Shown: piece after piece, positions 55,006 to 64,000 of the stretch
How positions within the stretch are numbered: the stretch's first letter is position 1
Layout: each line of letters opens with the position of its first letter
Assembly (NCBI RefSeq): GCF_918797505.1
Contig: NC_092801.1
Span: 10,354,001 to 10,418,000, forward strand
Direction: 5' to 3'
DNA length: 64,000 nucleotides
Origin: Bemisia tabaci
Taxonomy: Eukaryota > Arthropoda > Insecta > Hemiptera > Aleyrodidae
Made by a program: the position numbers and the translations under genes
Notes under the pieces: model-generated
Seen by the model: only the letters and a program-made list of their open reading frames with translations
Told to the model about the DNA's origin: nothing
The model's database searches: none

Positions 55006-56773
55006 GAATACCTACTCTTAACTTGGCGAGGCGAAACCTTAAAATTTACAATTCAATTAATTTCTTCTTGACGAATTAATAACTGTTGGAGGAAACTTGC
55101 AACGTTGCAAATCAAGGTGTCACTGTCTCAACTCTGAGAACACTTAACTCAAAATGCGACGTTGGAAATAGTCTAATTGTATTTTTAAGAAGAAAAACAG
55201 TCGATATTATTTCTTGAAATATGAGGTAATGTGGTTTCCTTCAACCAACCATGATTAATCCCTACGCAATTCAAGGCATAAGATTCGTCGGTTTTCCTTG
55301 GAAAAATAAAACATGAACGGAGATTTTGAAACGCTGTAATTTGAATAAGTGTCTTAAAGTTTAGCCATCTATATTGGATGTAAATGCGGCACATGAGATT
55401 AACTAGAATTTTGAGGATGATCAGAAAAGTCGTTAAAATGGTTCTATTATGCGGCCATTGACCGAAGTGTCCATAAATGTAGCAAAACATTTCGAGAACG
55501 ATCGATGGAAATTGTACTGAAAATTTTAGGGATTAGGTATTATTTAATTATTGAATGATCATAAATTTCGACAAAACTTGAAAAATCTAAATTGACTGAC
55601 ACTGATTTAAGGAGAAAAAGTGATGATTCTACGATAGACAGCATATCACTGTCACCAACTGGTTTTTGACCTTTTCAAAGACTTACAAAAATTAATTGAA
55701 AAAGAATACAATTACATTTGGAAATTGTCAGTGTTTGTAATCCTGCATAGGTTCATGCAAAAAACAAAAAAATAAAAAAATATGAGAAATCGTCACTGCT
55801 GAGACCTTGAAACCACAGAATGTCATGTAAGTTATGTAACCGACAGGACATTATTTTTTCTGTCGGTTACAAGTGCGTAACTGACATGACATTTCGTGTT
55901 ATAACGGTCTCAGCGTTGATGAATTCTCATATTTCTTAGCATGAATATGGGAGAGGTTACAACTTTAATAGCTTTCTAACGATACTAGTATTATTTTTCA
56001 ATTACTTTTCCCCAAAACACACTATTCCCACACTTTCTTGAGGACATCTACTTAGAAATTGATAGTTCCTGATCCTGACACATAAGAAATTAAAAATTTA
56101 AAAAAAAGTAAAAATATGTATATATAAAAAAAAAATTAACAGGACAAAAATTACAACATCCTTATGTCGCCCCTTAAATTTCGAAACTAAAGGTTTCTGA
56201 ATCACTCCTGAGACTTGAAAATACTTTACTCATTGGCAGTGACAATTATTGAAAGTTGGCAACACTGATTTTCCTTCATTCATATGTATGTAAAACAATC
56301 GATTCTTTAGCCTCGCCTATAATCGATATTTTAAAAGGTTTCAAATGGAGGAAAAACATGTTTGCCAACTTGCAAAATTGCCATCGTTGATCGGAGTGCA
56401 CATAACTTACGAGTTACGTAAGGGGGCCTTGAAACAAAATAATGACCGTTGGATCACCTCAAACGCAAGAGAATACGGAATAAAGCGGAAATTGCTTGAC
56501 CAAAATATAGGTAATCTTTTACTTCTCCTGAGCAAGGAAGTTTAACAACTTTTTGTATACAGTGGAAGTGGCTGAGCTTTAACAGCAGTTAAGTGCGAAC
56601 ACGATTAACACCATTAACACCGAGATGCTCTTTGCCTAGGTCAATATTATCGGTGGGCAATTTGCGCATTTTCTGGCATGAATTGGCGCGCTATTTTACT
56701 GCCTGACACGACGGCCTCTTACTTTCGAGGCCAGAAAGAATTGAGAACTGCACAAAAGCTCTTTAAACCAAAA
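55006..56773. other. LST2 5' intron stretch with little recognisable content
   Basis: AT-rich, no LST2-like exon found on the minus strand. A 160-bp hairpin at 55776-55937 is the only clear structure. Confidence 0.4.
55776..55937. repeat. Hairpin with GGTCTCAGC / GCTGAGACC arms
   Basis: Arms of roughly 75 nt include AAATATGAGAAATCGTCACT, GCTGAGACC, AATGTCATG and GTAACCGACAG, with a short T-rich loop. Confidence 0.75.
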
Positions 56774-57089
56774 CAGGGTGTCTTGTCTAGTAAAACAGGC
56801 TGACCAAAAATCGGTACTTTTACAGTACTTTTTCAGTACATTCCCATGAAATTCAGTACCTCCTTAGCGGGAAACTTCGGTACTTTTTCAGTACCTCCAA
56901 TTGACGAAATTCGAAATGTTACAAAAATTTGAATTTCTCTGTCAAATTGCGGCTATAATGACGGAAAAACGAGAAAAATTCCAGACCTTCTTGCGGAATT
57001 TCCGAACTTTTTCAACACTTCCGTACCACACTTAAAAAATCAGAGCTATTTCCGAACTTTCCGGAAATTCCGGACTTGTAGACACCCTG
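56774..57089. mobile_element. CAGGGTGTC element, second copy
   Basis: CAGGGTGTCTTGTCTAG and TTGTAGACACCCTG ends, interior as in 53127-53408. Flanks do not match, so no target duplication survives. Confidence 0.8.
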
Positions 57090-57409
57090 GACATTTTCTC
57101 GGCACGAAAAAACACAATAATTGAACACCCTAAAAATACCTGGAAGGGCCCGAATTAAACGCTCGAATAAACAAGCGATTAAAATAAACAAAAGATAATC
57201 TTGTTGATTGTTTATCCGATTTACATTCGCGTATTTATGCAAAGATCCTACATTGACGTCACATTCCCCCTCTTTCCGTCGCCTTTTCACTCGCGAAATT
57301 TCTGGCCGTGTCAATTAGTTTCCATGATTTTTCGAACCTGCACCGTTTCAGCGAACAGCTGCGACGCAATCGACGCATCGGGCGGCGCGGTCAAGTCAAC
57401 GAAATAATG

Positions 57410-57663
57410 CTGCCGTGCTAAGGAAGAACGCCGTATGAACATTCGAGAGTTGCCAAATTTCCCCGGATAAAACAGGTATTTTTGACGAAATTCATGTTAA
57501 TTTTTCCTTGAAATTTTCAGATATTTTCGATTAAATTGCGAACAAAATGTTCTGCAAAATTGGAAGCAAAATATTTATGATTTCCTCAATAAATTCCTAT
57601 TTTATCAGAGGAAATTTGGCAACGTCTGAAGGTTCCTACGGCGTTTTTCCTTAGCGTGGCAGT
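57410..57663. repeat. CTGCCGTGCTAAGG foldback family, best complete copy
   Basis: CTGCCGTGCTAAGGAAGAAC, GCCGTATGAACATTCGAGAG and mirrored ACGGCGTTTTTCCTTAGCG then TGGCAG define the 254-bp family type. No coding sequence. Confidence 0.9.
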
Positions 57664-57863
57664 AAGCAGGTAGAACGCCGTATGAGCCTCCAAGCATTGC
57701 CAAATCTCCTTTGACGGAGTTTGACTTTGAGTTAACGCACTTTTAGAGTGTCACACAGATCCACCATCTCGATTTTTGTGCTTACTGTCAATGTTTAACG
57801 AAAGTCATCTGATCTTCTGCCGCACTCTAAAAGTACGTAAATTATTTGGCGTAGACTCTAATA

Positions 57864-58052
57864 CTGCCGTGCTAAGGAAAAACGCCGTATGAACATTCGA
57901 GAGTTGCCAAATTTTCCCGGATGAAACAGGTCCGAACGAAACAAGATTGAAAAATGGTCGTGAGTAACTGGGTATAAAGAACGTTCACAACTTTTCTCGG
58001 AAAAAATATTTCATCGGGAGTGACGAGGCAACGTTGGAATGCTCATACGGCG
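57864..58052. repeat. CTGCCGTGCTAAGG foldback family, copy truncated at the right
   Basis: A standard left end with CTGCCGTGCTAAGGAAAAAC; the right arm is recognisable to GCTCATACGGCG and then joins a satellite-bearing segment. Confidence 0.7.
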
Positions 58053-58059
58053 TCAAAAC

Positions 58060-58430
58060 GCAACGCAACGTAGGCCTTTGAAGCTCCTTTTTTCGACGCC
58101 GCGATTATTCTAACGCGGGTTCGAATAATCGCGCCGAACACAGTGCGGCCGGCGTTAAACGTGTATAAGCGCCTGCAAGACTTCAGGAATACTTCACGCA
58201 TTGCGCCAAACGGTTCGGTCGGGGTCAAGCCCATATTGGTGCCTGCAAGACTTTGGGAATACTTCACGCATTGCGCCAAACAGTTCGGTCAGGGTCAAGC
58301 CCATATTGGCGCCTGCAAGACGGCATGAATACTTCTCGCATTGCGTTAAACGTAGTGCAGACGGGCAGTTGGCTTGAAACACATAATAGCGCCTACAATA
58401 CTGTAGGAGTGCCGTAGGACTGCTTGTCAT
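58060..58430. repeat. GCGCCTGCAAGACT satellite array, about 70-bp period
   Basis: Monomers starting near 58169, 58239, 58309 and 58389 share GCGCCTGCAAGACT, GAATACTTCACGCATTGCGC and GGTCAAGCCCATATTGG. The same monomer appears at 13959-14110 and as a hairpin at 6175-6248. Confidence 0.85.
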
Positions 58431-58439
58431 CATTCTTGA

Positions 58440-59252
58440 CTTTTTGCTCCAGTCTTTGAGGAAAGTTATTCATATTTTTCCTTGACATTTTCAGATGTTT
58501 TGGATCAAATTCCGAACAAAATCGTCTGAAATTTTTGAGGAAAAATATTCAAAATTTTCCCAGTGAATGGGCCTGTTGCAAACTTTTGCTAGAGCAAAAC
58601 TAAGAGTTGTTTCTTACAGATAATGCCTCAAAAATCACGATGAGCGCATCGGCAAACTCTGAAATGCACTCATAACTTCACAATCTGCGTAAGAAATTTG
58701 CGGTTTTTTGAGCTTCCCGCTTCAAAAACGATACTACGGCATAGGTGAACATTTTGTTAGAGGAGTCGCTCCATCGTCGGCAATAATCATCATAGCCGAC
58801 GCCAATCCGCCAAAACACGTTTGATGGGACGAGATAACACCTGAACTGGATTAGACAAGATGACAATCGGTGTGTTAACGTTCATATTTTCCACGCCCGA
58901 ATTGATTGACCTTGAACTCTCCTTGAATTACGCGCGGAACTGCGTGCAAGCGTCGGCCATGATGAATATTGCCGACGATGGAGCGACTCCTCTAACAAAA
59001 TGTTCACCTATGCCGTAGTATCGTTTTTGAAGCGGGAAGCTTAAAAAAACGCAAATTTCTTACGCAGATTGTGAAGTTATGAGTGCATTTCAGACTTTGC
59101 CGATGCGCTCATCGTGATTTTTGAGGCATTATCTACAAGAAACAACTCTTATTTTTGCTCTAGCAAAAGTTTGCAACAGGCCCATTCGGCGTTTGTTAAA
59201 GGTAATCTGGCAGCGTCTAAAGTCTCATACGGCGTTTTTCCTTAGCACGGCA
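58440..59252. repeat. CTGCCGTGCTAAGG family copy split by a 621-bp foldback
   Basis: The right end TACGGCGTTTTTCCTTAGCA and CGGCAG is intact and the left interior (TTTTCAGATGTTTTGGATCA) is present, but the first bases are lost. The insertion at 58566-59186 divides it. Confidence 0.7.
58566..59186. repeat. 621-bp foldback with about 250-nt arms
   Basis: AATGGGCCTGTTGCAAACTT and CGACGATGGAGCGACTCCTC segments are mirrored across the element with few mismatches; a short unpaired centre lies around 58810-58960. Nested in the preceding element. Confidence 0.9.
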
Positions 59253-59277
59253 GAATAGCTATTCCTCGATTTTTCAT

Positions 59278-59498
59278 CACTGGAAAAAAAAAAAAAAAAA
59301 CACATTGGATCTAGAGTCCAGACTCTTAAAAACATCGACAAGAAAAAGTACTCTTGATTCGATCAGAATCTAGCTCAAATCAAGAACCAAGCCTCTTAAT
59401 TTAAGCGGATTTCGTTTTGATTCAAGCAAAAATCCGATTGAATTAAGAGTATTTTTTCTTGTCAATGTTTTCAAGAGTCTGGACTCTAGATCCAATGT

Positions 59499-59569
<71 letters not shown>

Positions 59570-59575
59570 CCAGTG
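59278..59575. repeat. CACATTGGATCTAGAGTC foldback family, copy with long T tract
   Basis: CACATTGGATCTAGAGTCCA is mirrored by GGACTCTAGATCCAATGTG, followed by a run of about 70 T before CCAGTG. The T-run has expanded from the usual 8-10. Confidence 0.9.
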
Positions 59576-59658
59576 AGGTAAATCAAGTTTGAACACCGAC
59601 CAATTCAATTGTTCCAATCCACGAGCGACGTTGAATAGCATCCCGACTCGGTTAGAGT

Positions 59659-59912
59659 ACAAGCGTGCTAAGGAAAAACGCCGTATGAAAATTCGCAAGT
59701 TGCCAAGTTTCCCCAGATAAAATGTGTATTTTAAAGTATAGTTTTGAATATTTCCTCCTGAAATTTTCAGAGATTTTAGATCAAATTGCGAATAAAATTC
59801 ATGGTAAAATTGGAAGATAAATATCCGCACGTTCCCCAGGAAATCCGTAGCTTACCACAGACGATTTGGCAACGTCTGAGGGGTCTTACGGCGTTTTTTC
59901 TCCCACAGCAGA
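59659..59912. repeat. CTGCCGTGCTAAGG foldback family copy
   Basis: AAGCGTGCTAAGGAAAAACG and the mirrored TTACGGCGTTTTTTCTCCCA end; inner GTTGCCAAGTTTCC / GATTTGGCAACGTCTGA arms. Confidence 0.8.
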
Positions 59913-60014
59913 ATAACTTACATTCGCTCGAGATGAATGGAGCTGGCTCTTTCGACAATCCTCGCACAGTGGATCGAATCAACAGGAGAGATCAACTTTT
60001 TTTACTAAAACTTC

Positions 60015-60573
60015 AAATGGACCACTAGACAAGGCACGAATTTAAGCATTCTGATACATGTTTCTTAACCAGAATTTCACGTAAAACACGACTCGAGCAA
60101 CGAAAATTACTGAAACCAACTCCTAGTGAAGATATTTACGTTTTTATTTCACATTGGTTACGAGGAATTTGAACTGCCCGCTCACAAGAAACTCAAAGCT
60201 CTACGCGAGTCAAATCGCGCACTACAACGGTTTCAGCAAGCTTCTCAATCGAGCAATGTTCATTTCCCACCATGTGTTTTTCAAACTATAAGTAATTTGC
60301 TATAGCTGAGCCAAAGCGTCAAGATTGAGGTTGCCAGATTTTTACATCGCGCAGAGACTGTCATGATAACGTTTAGCGCGCGATGTGAATCACGTAGAGC
60401 ATTGAGTTTTCATGAGCGGGTGGTTTGAATTCACGCATCAAGAATCATTAAATATCGTTGTGAGGAGTTGATTTCGATAATTTTCGTTGTGCGCATCGTG
60501 CTCTACGTGAAATTTTGGTTACGGATCATATATCAGAGTGCTGAAATTCGTACCTTGTCTAGTGGTCCATTTT
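60015..60573. repeat. TGGACCACTAGACAAGG foldback, copy 2
   Basis: AAATGGACCACTAGACAAGG and CACGAATT are mirrored by AATTCGTACCTTGTCTAGTG and GTCCATTT. Interior shared with 33672-34287. Confidence 0.85.
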
Positions 60574-61214
60574 GATGCTTAATTCGTCACATTTTAAATT
60601 TCAAGAGGTGCCTCTGAAAGAGTATTTCACGAGGAAAACAATGGAGCCACTTTTAAACCCTAAAAGTTGTGTATGAACGAGGTTATGAGCTTTTAAAATT
60701 TCCCGATTTTGTCCGACTTCTCGCGTTGACTCGTTCCATTGTGCCACGGTTCACTAATCGCAGTCGCGAAGGCCGTCGCGTCGAGCTAATGACACCGCGT
60801 TTTACATTTTGACGGATTTATGCTAAAAGCAACTATGTTGCACGCAAACTCAACGCACATAGTTCTTTTTAGCATGATACGTCCATTTTACAGTTATCTA
60901 CTTGCCGGGACGGCTCACAGTGGATCGAGTCGATCAGAAAGGTCGGACATGAAATTTTTGACTAAAACTGCAAATTTAGATGGGTACTTTATCACACTTT
61001 AAATATTAATACGTGTTTCTAAAATAAGGTTGTCACAGAGTTTAGACAGGTTAATTTCCTGACATTTCTTTAATTTCTCTGACACGTTTTGGTTAAAATT
61101 CCCTGACAATTGAACAAATGCCAGATTGTTAAAAAGACATGGTTAGAAATAGTTTTAAGGCAAAATTTGTTGTTCGAAACGTCAAACCCATTCGATAAAG
61201 CAAAAAAAGGCGAC

Positions 61215-61485
61215 TACTAAACAGGCTGGTTAAAAATAAGTACATTTACAGGACTTTTTCAGTACATTCTCAAGAAATTCAGTATCTCCTCCAACAGAAA
61301 AATTTTGCACTTTTTCAGTACCTCCATTTGACGATATTCGAAAAATTTCAATAATTAGAAATTGCGACAAAAATGACAAAAAATTGAAAAAAATCCCGGA
61401 CCTTTTAACGGAATTTCCGCACTTTTTCAGTACTTCTGGACCGCCCTTATAAAATCAGTGCTATTTTCGGACTTGTAGACACCCT
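61215..61485. mobile_element. CAGGGTGTC element, third copy, left end degraded
   Basis: The interior CAGTACCTCCATTTGACGAT and the right end TTGTAGACACCCTG are preserved. It sits within a larger segment (61035-61580) rich in CCCTGACATTT repeats, i.e. nested in a relative. Confidence 0.65.
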
Positions 61486-61833
61486 GCCGACTTAACAATT
61501 TTTCCCTGACGTATTCGTCATTTTCCCTGACATTTCCAGATTTTCCCTGACTTTTCCCAGTTTTTCCAATAATCTCCGACTGCGGCAATCCTACTTGAAG
61601 ACAATTTCACGAGGAAACGAGTGAATCCACTTTGAGAACCTCAACGTTTTGTACAAACGGAGTTATAAACCTTTAAAGTTTTAGAATTTTGTCCGACCTC
61701 TCTCACTGACTCGATCCACTGTGCGGCTTTACTTTCAGCCCGAACGAGATGCAAGGCTCACAGGAATTAGTATTCGAGCTTTTAAACTTTTCGCCCCGAG
61801 CACGGAGCACCGCACCAGGTCGTCTGACCTACA

Positions 61834-62319
61834 CTGCCGTCCTCAGGAAGAACGCCGTATGAGCACTCGAGAGTTGCCAAATTTCTCCGGATAAAACAGG
61901 TATATCTACAGACAACCATTTTCCCTTGAATTTTAAGAAATTTTAGTTTACATTACGGACAAAATTCTCTGAAAAACTTGGGGAAAAATATTCATAATTT
62001 GCCACACTAGAAAAAAAAAAAAAAAAACACATTGGATCTAGAGTCAAGACTCTTAAAAGCATCGACAAGAAAAAATACTCTTGATACAATCAGATTTAAG
62101 CTTAAATCAAGAACCCAGCCTCTTAATTTGAACGGGCTTGGTTCTTGATTTAAGCTTAAATCTGATTGAATCAAGAGAATTTTTTCTTGTCAATGCTTTC
62201 AAGAGTCTAGACTCTAGATCCAATGTGTTTTTTTTTTCCAGCGCAGTAAATTTAGTTTTTATTGACGAGAACATGGCAACGGCTGAAAACTCACACGGCG
62301 TTCTTACTTGGCACGGCTG
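61834..62319. repeat. CTGCCGTGCTAAGG family copy split by another foldback
   Basis: Left end CTGCCGTCCTCAGGAAGAAC, right end ACGGCGTTCTTACTTGGCAC and GGCTG. The element at 62005-62243 interrupts its centre. Confidence 0.8.
62005..62243. repeat. CACATTGGATCTAGAGTC foldback, nested copy
   Basis: CACATTGGATCTAGAGTCAA is mirrored by GACTCTAGATCCAATGTG with end CCAGCG. Inserted in the preceding element. Confidence 0.88.
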
Positions 62320-62543
62320 TTTTAGGATGAAACGCCATAAGTATCAACCTTCGAATCCTGCCGAATGTTCCCTGACAAAGAGTTCATTTTCGAAGAAAGT
62401 TACGCGTATTTTGCCCAGCAGTTTATACATGCACAGGAAAGAATTCCGAAGGAAATTTTCTGGAAGGTTCAGACTGAGTGTCTACTGGCATTTTCCTTTG
62501 GAATTTTCTGATATTTTCCGAATTTTTTGCGAAAAATACATCG

Positions 62544-62774
62544 CACTGGGGGGAAAAAAAACACATTGGATCTAGAGTTCAGACTCTTAAAAACATCGAC
62601 ATGAAAAAATACTCTTGATTCAATCGGATTTTTGCTTGAATCAAGAACCAAGCCTCTTAATTTGAGCGGATTTCCATTTGATTTAAGCAAAAATCCGATT
62701 GAATCAAGAGTATTTTTTCTTGTCGATGTTTTTAAGAGTCTGCACTCTAGATCCAATGTGTTTTTTTTCCAGTG
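62544..62774. repeat. CACATTGGATCTAGAGTC foldback family copy
   Basis: CACTGGGGGGAAAAAAAACA and TTGGATCTAGAGTTC are mirrored by CACTCTAGATCCAATGTG and CCAGTG. Confidence 0.88.
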
Positions 62775-63155
62775 CCACATTCGTTCAATTTCACAAACCG
62801 GCATATCTGATGAATTGAATCGAATGTTTCACTTGTGTATGTGCTAAACTTTATTCGTTATTAGAAGCGGAAAAATCTAGAATCCCACAACTCTCAGCAG
62901 ATTCTTGACATTTTTCCCGGTGCGTTCAGATTGTACTAAAACCGCCACCCCTCTAACCTTGTCTCTTAAGCTATTAAGGTGACGGTCAGACCGTCGACGT
63001 GATAATTGTTAAATGACAGATGGCGTGTCCGTATCGGAGAAATGCGTGCTTATGTTTAATCTCATCCAAATTTAAAATTAAAAAAGAGACATTAGAGCAA
63101 GTTATTTTCTCTCCGTCTTCAGTGGCGCATGCCGTGGCGTCCTTTGCAATATATC

Positions 63156-63252
63156 GATCGTTATGCCATTTAAACCTACGGGAAAGGATCGATAAACAGT
63201 GTTCGCAATTAACACTTGAATAATCGATTCTTTGCCGTAGGTTTAAATGGAG
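63156..63252. repeat. Small hairpin with CATTTAAACCTACGG arms
   Basis: CCATTTAAACCTACGG pairs with CCGTAGGTTTAAATGG across about 60 nt that includes ATCGATAAAC and AATCGATTCTT. Related to 10157-10310. Confidence 0.6.
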
Positions 63253-63389
63253 AAGTATCGATAAACGAACATTCACGCGGTCGAGAAAAGGAAAATGGGA
63301 AGAGGGCGTGGATGGGAATGACGTCAATTTGACCACTATCACGTCCGTCCTCTTCTCTGTGATAGCATTTTTCTCGACCGAAAAGAATA

Positions 63390-63505
63390 CTGCCGTGCTA
63401 AGAAAAAACGCCGTATGAACCTTCAGCCGTTGCCGAATCTTCTACGATAAAATATTAATTTTTGAGGACAGTTATGTATATTTTTCTTTGAAACTCTCAG
63501 ATAAT
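63390..63505. repeat. CTGCCGTGCTAAGG family, left part only
   Basis: The left end CTGCCGTGCTAAGAAAAAAC is followed by the usual interior, which stops where the next foldback begins, as if interrupted by it. Confidence 0.65.
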
Positions 63506-64000
63506 GGAGATGTTGCATGGTGAGGAATTTGCGATTTGACTTTTATTCTAATGTAAAAGTTCGCGAGAAACACGATAGTGCCACTGGTTTTCTCTGAAAT
63601 CAACTCCCAAGCTCAAAAAAAGCTCTCAAGTAGAGGCCAAAATGGAGGGGATATCCCACGCTATCCTGAGAGTCCAGCTCTACATCAAGACAAACTCTCC
63701 ATGCAAAGATAGGGAGCAAATGCATTGACAGGGCTGCCACTTTATTTGGGGACTCCAAAACTGAAAACACGGCAACCCTGCTGATGTATTTGTTCCCTAT
63801 CTTTGCATGGAGAGTTTGTCTTGATGTAGAGGTTGACTCTCAGGATAGTGTGGGATATCCCCTCCATTTTGGCCACAACTTGAGAGCTTTTTTTGAGCTT
63901 GGGAGTTGATTTCAGAGTAAACCAGTGGCACCATCGTGTTTCTCTCGAACTTTTACATAAGAATCAGCAGTCAAATCGAAAATTCCTCACACATGCAACA
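63506..64000. repeat. 506-bp foldback family, copy 2, cut by the window end
   Basis: Same plan as 7874-8379: GGAGATGTTGCATGG, GAGGGGATATCCCACGCTAT and the mirrored CACACATGCAACA at the last bases. Only a few terminal bases are missing. Confidence 0.85.

Noticed and set aside
62138..62575. 145-aa plus-strand frame
   Set aside because: Spans two MITEs and a foldback remnant; it is translated transposon arms, with mirrored peptides in other copies.

Overview
The window is nuclear DNA from an insect-like animal. Its three genes are split by short GT-AG introns, and it is packed with small inverted-repeat transposons, poly(A)/poly(T) tracts and nested insertions. Several repeat families look like those I associate with hemipteran, especially whitefly (Bemisia), genomes. 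That attribution is from memory and uncertain. I see no tRNA, rRNA, CRISPR array or bacterial-style operon.

Layout. (1) 1421-15390, minus strand: a complete nine-exon gene for GAS8/DRC4, a coiled-coil subunit of the nexin-dynein regulatory complex of motile cilia and sperm flagella. The exons join without frame break into 457 codons plus stop. Exon 1 contributes only the ATG. A perfect palindromic RFX X-box (GTTACCATGGCAAC) lies about 200 bp upstream, which fits a ciliary gene. (2) 19049-24586, plus strand, divergent from GAS8: a complete five-exon gene for SLC25A44, a mitochondrial carrier whose vertebrate relative imports branched-chain amino acids (327 aa). (3) 36798-53785, minus strand: the last ten visible exons (909 aa plus stop) of LST2/ZFYVE28, a FYVE-domain endosomal protein that dampens EGF-receptor signalling. 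Its N-terminal exon or exons were not found and probably lie beyond position 64000. SLC25A44 and LST2 converge, and candidate poly(A) signals sit near 29.48 kb (plus) and 29.74 kb (minus).

The three genes have unrelated cell-biological roles, so nothing suggests a functional cluster. The rest is introns and intergenic DNA filled with mobile elements: at least twenty foldback/MITE-like families, two elements with 8-bp target duplications (hAT type), two related CAGGGTG elements with 5-bp target duplications, a 3.08-kb non-autonomous Helitron candidate (49866-52945), small satellite monomers, and several datable nestings. The LST2 intron beyond 53786 is at least 10 kb and almost wholly mobile DNA.

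Most notable for follow-up: the GAS8 X-box; the 1.74-kb CAGGGTGGC element that makes up most of one LST2 intron and carries a CpG-rich, exon-like core with a consensus 5' splice site; the Helitron candidate; and a tandem duplication next to an LST2 splice acceptor in which the second copy preserves the empty site of a later insertion. I did not find a clearly new multi-gene system.
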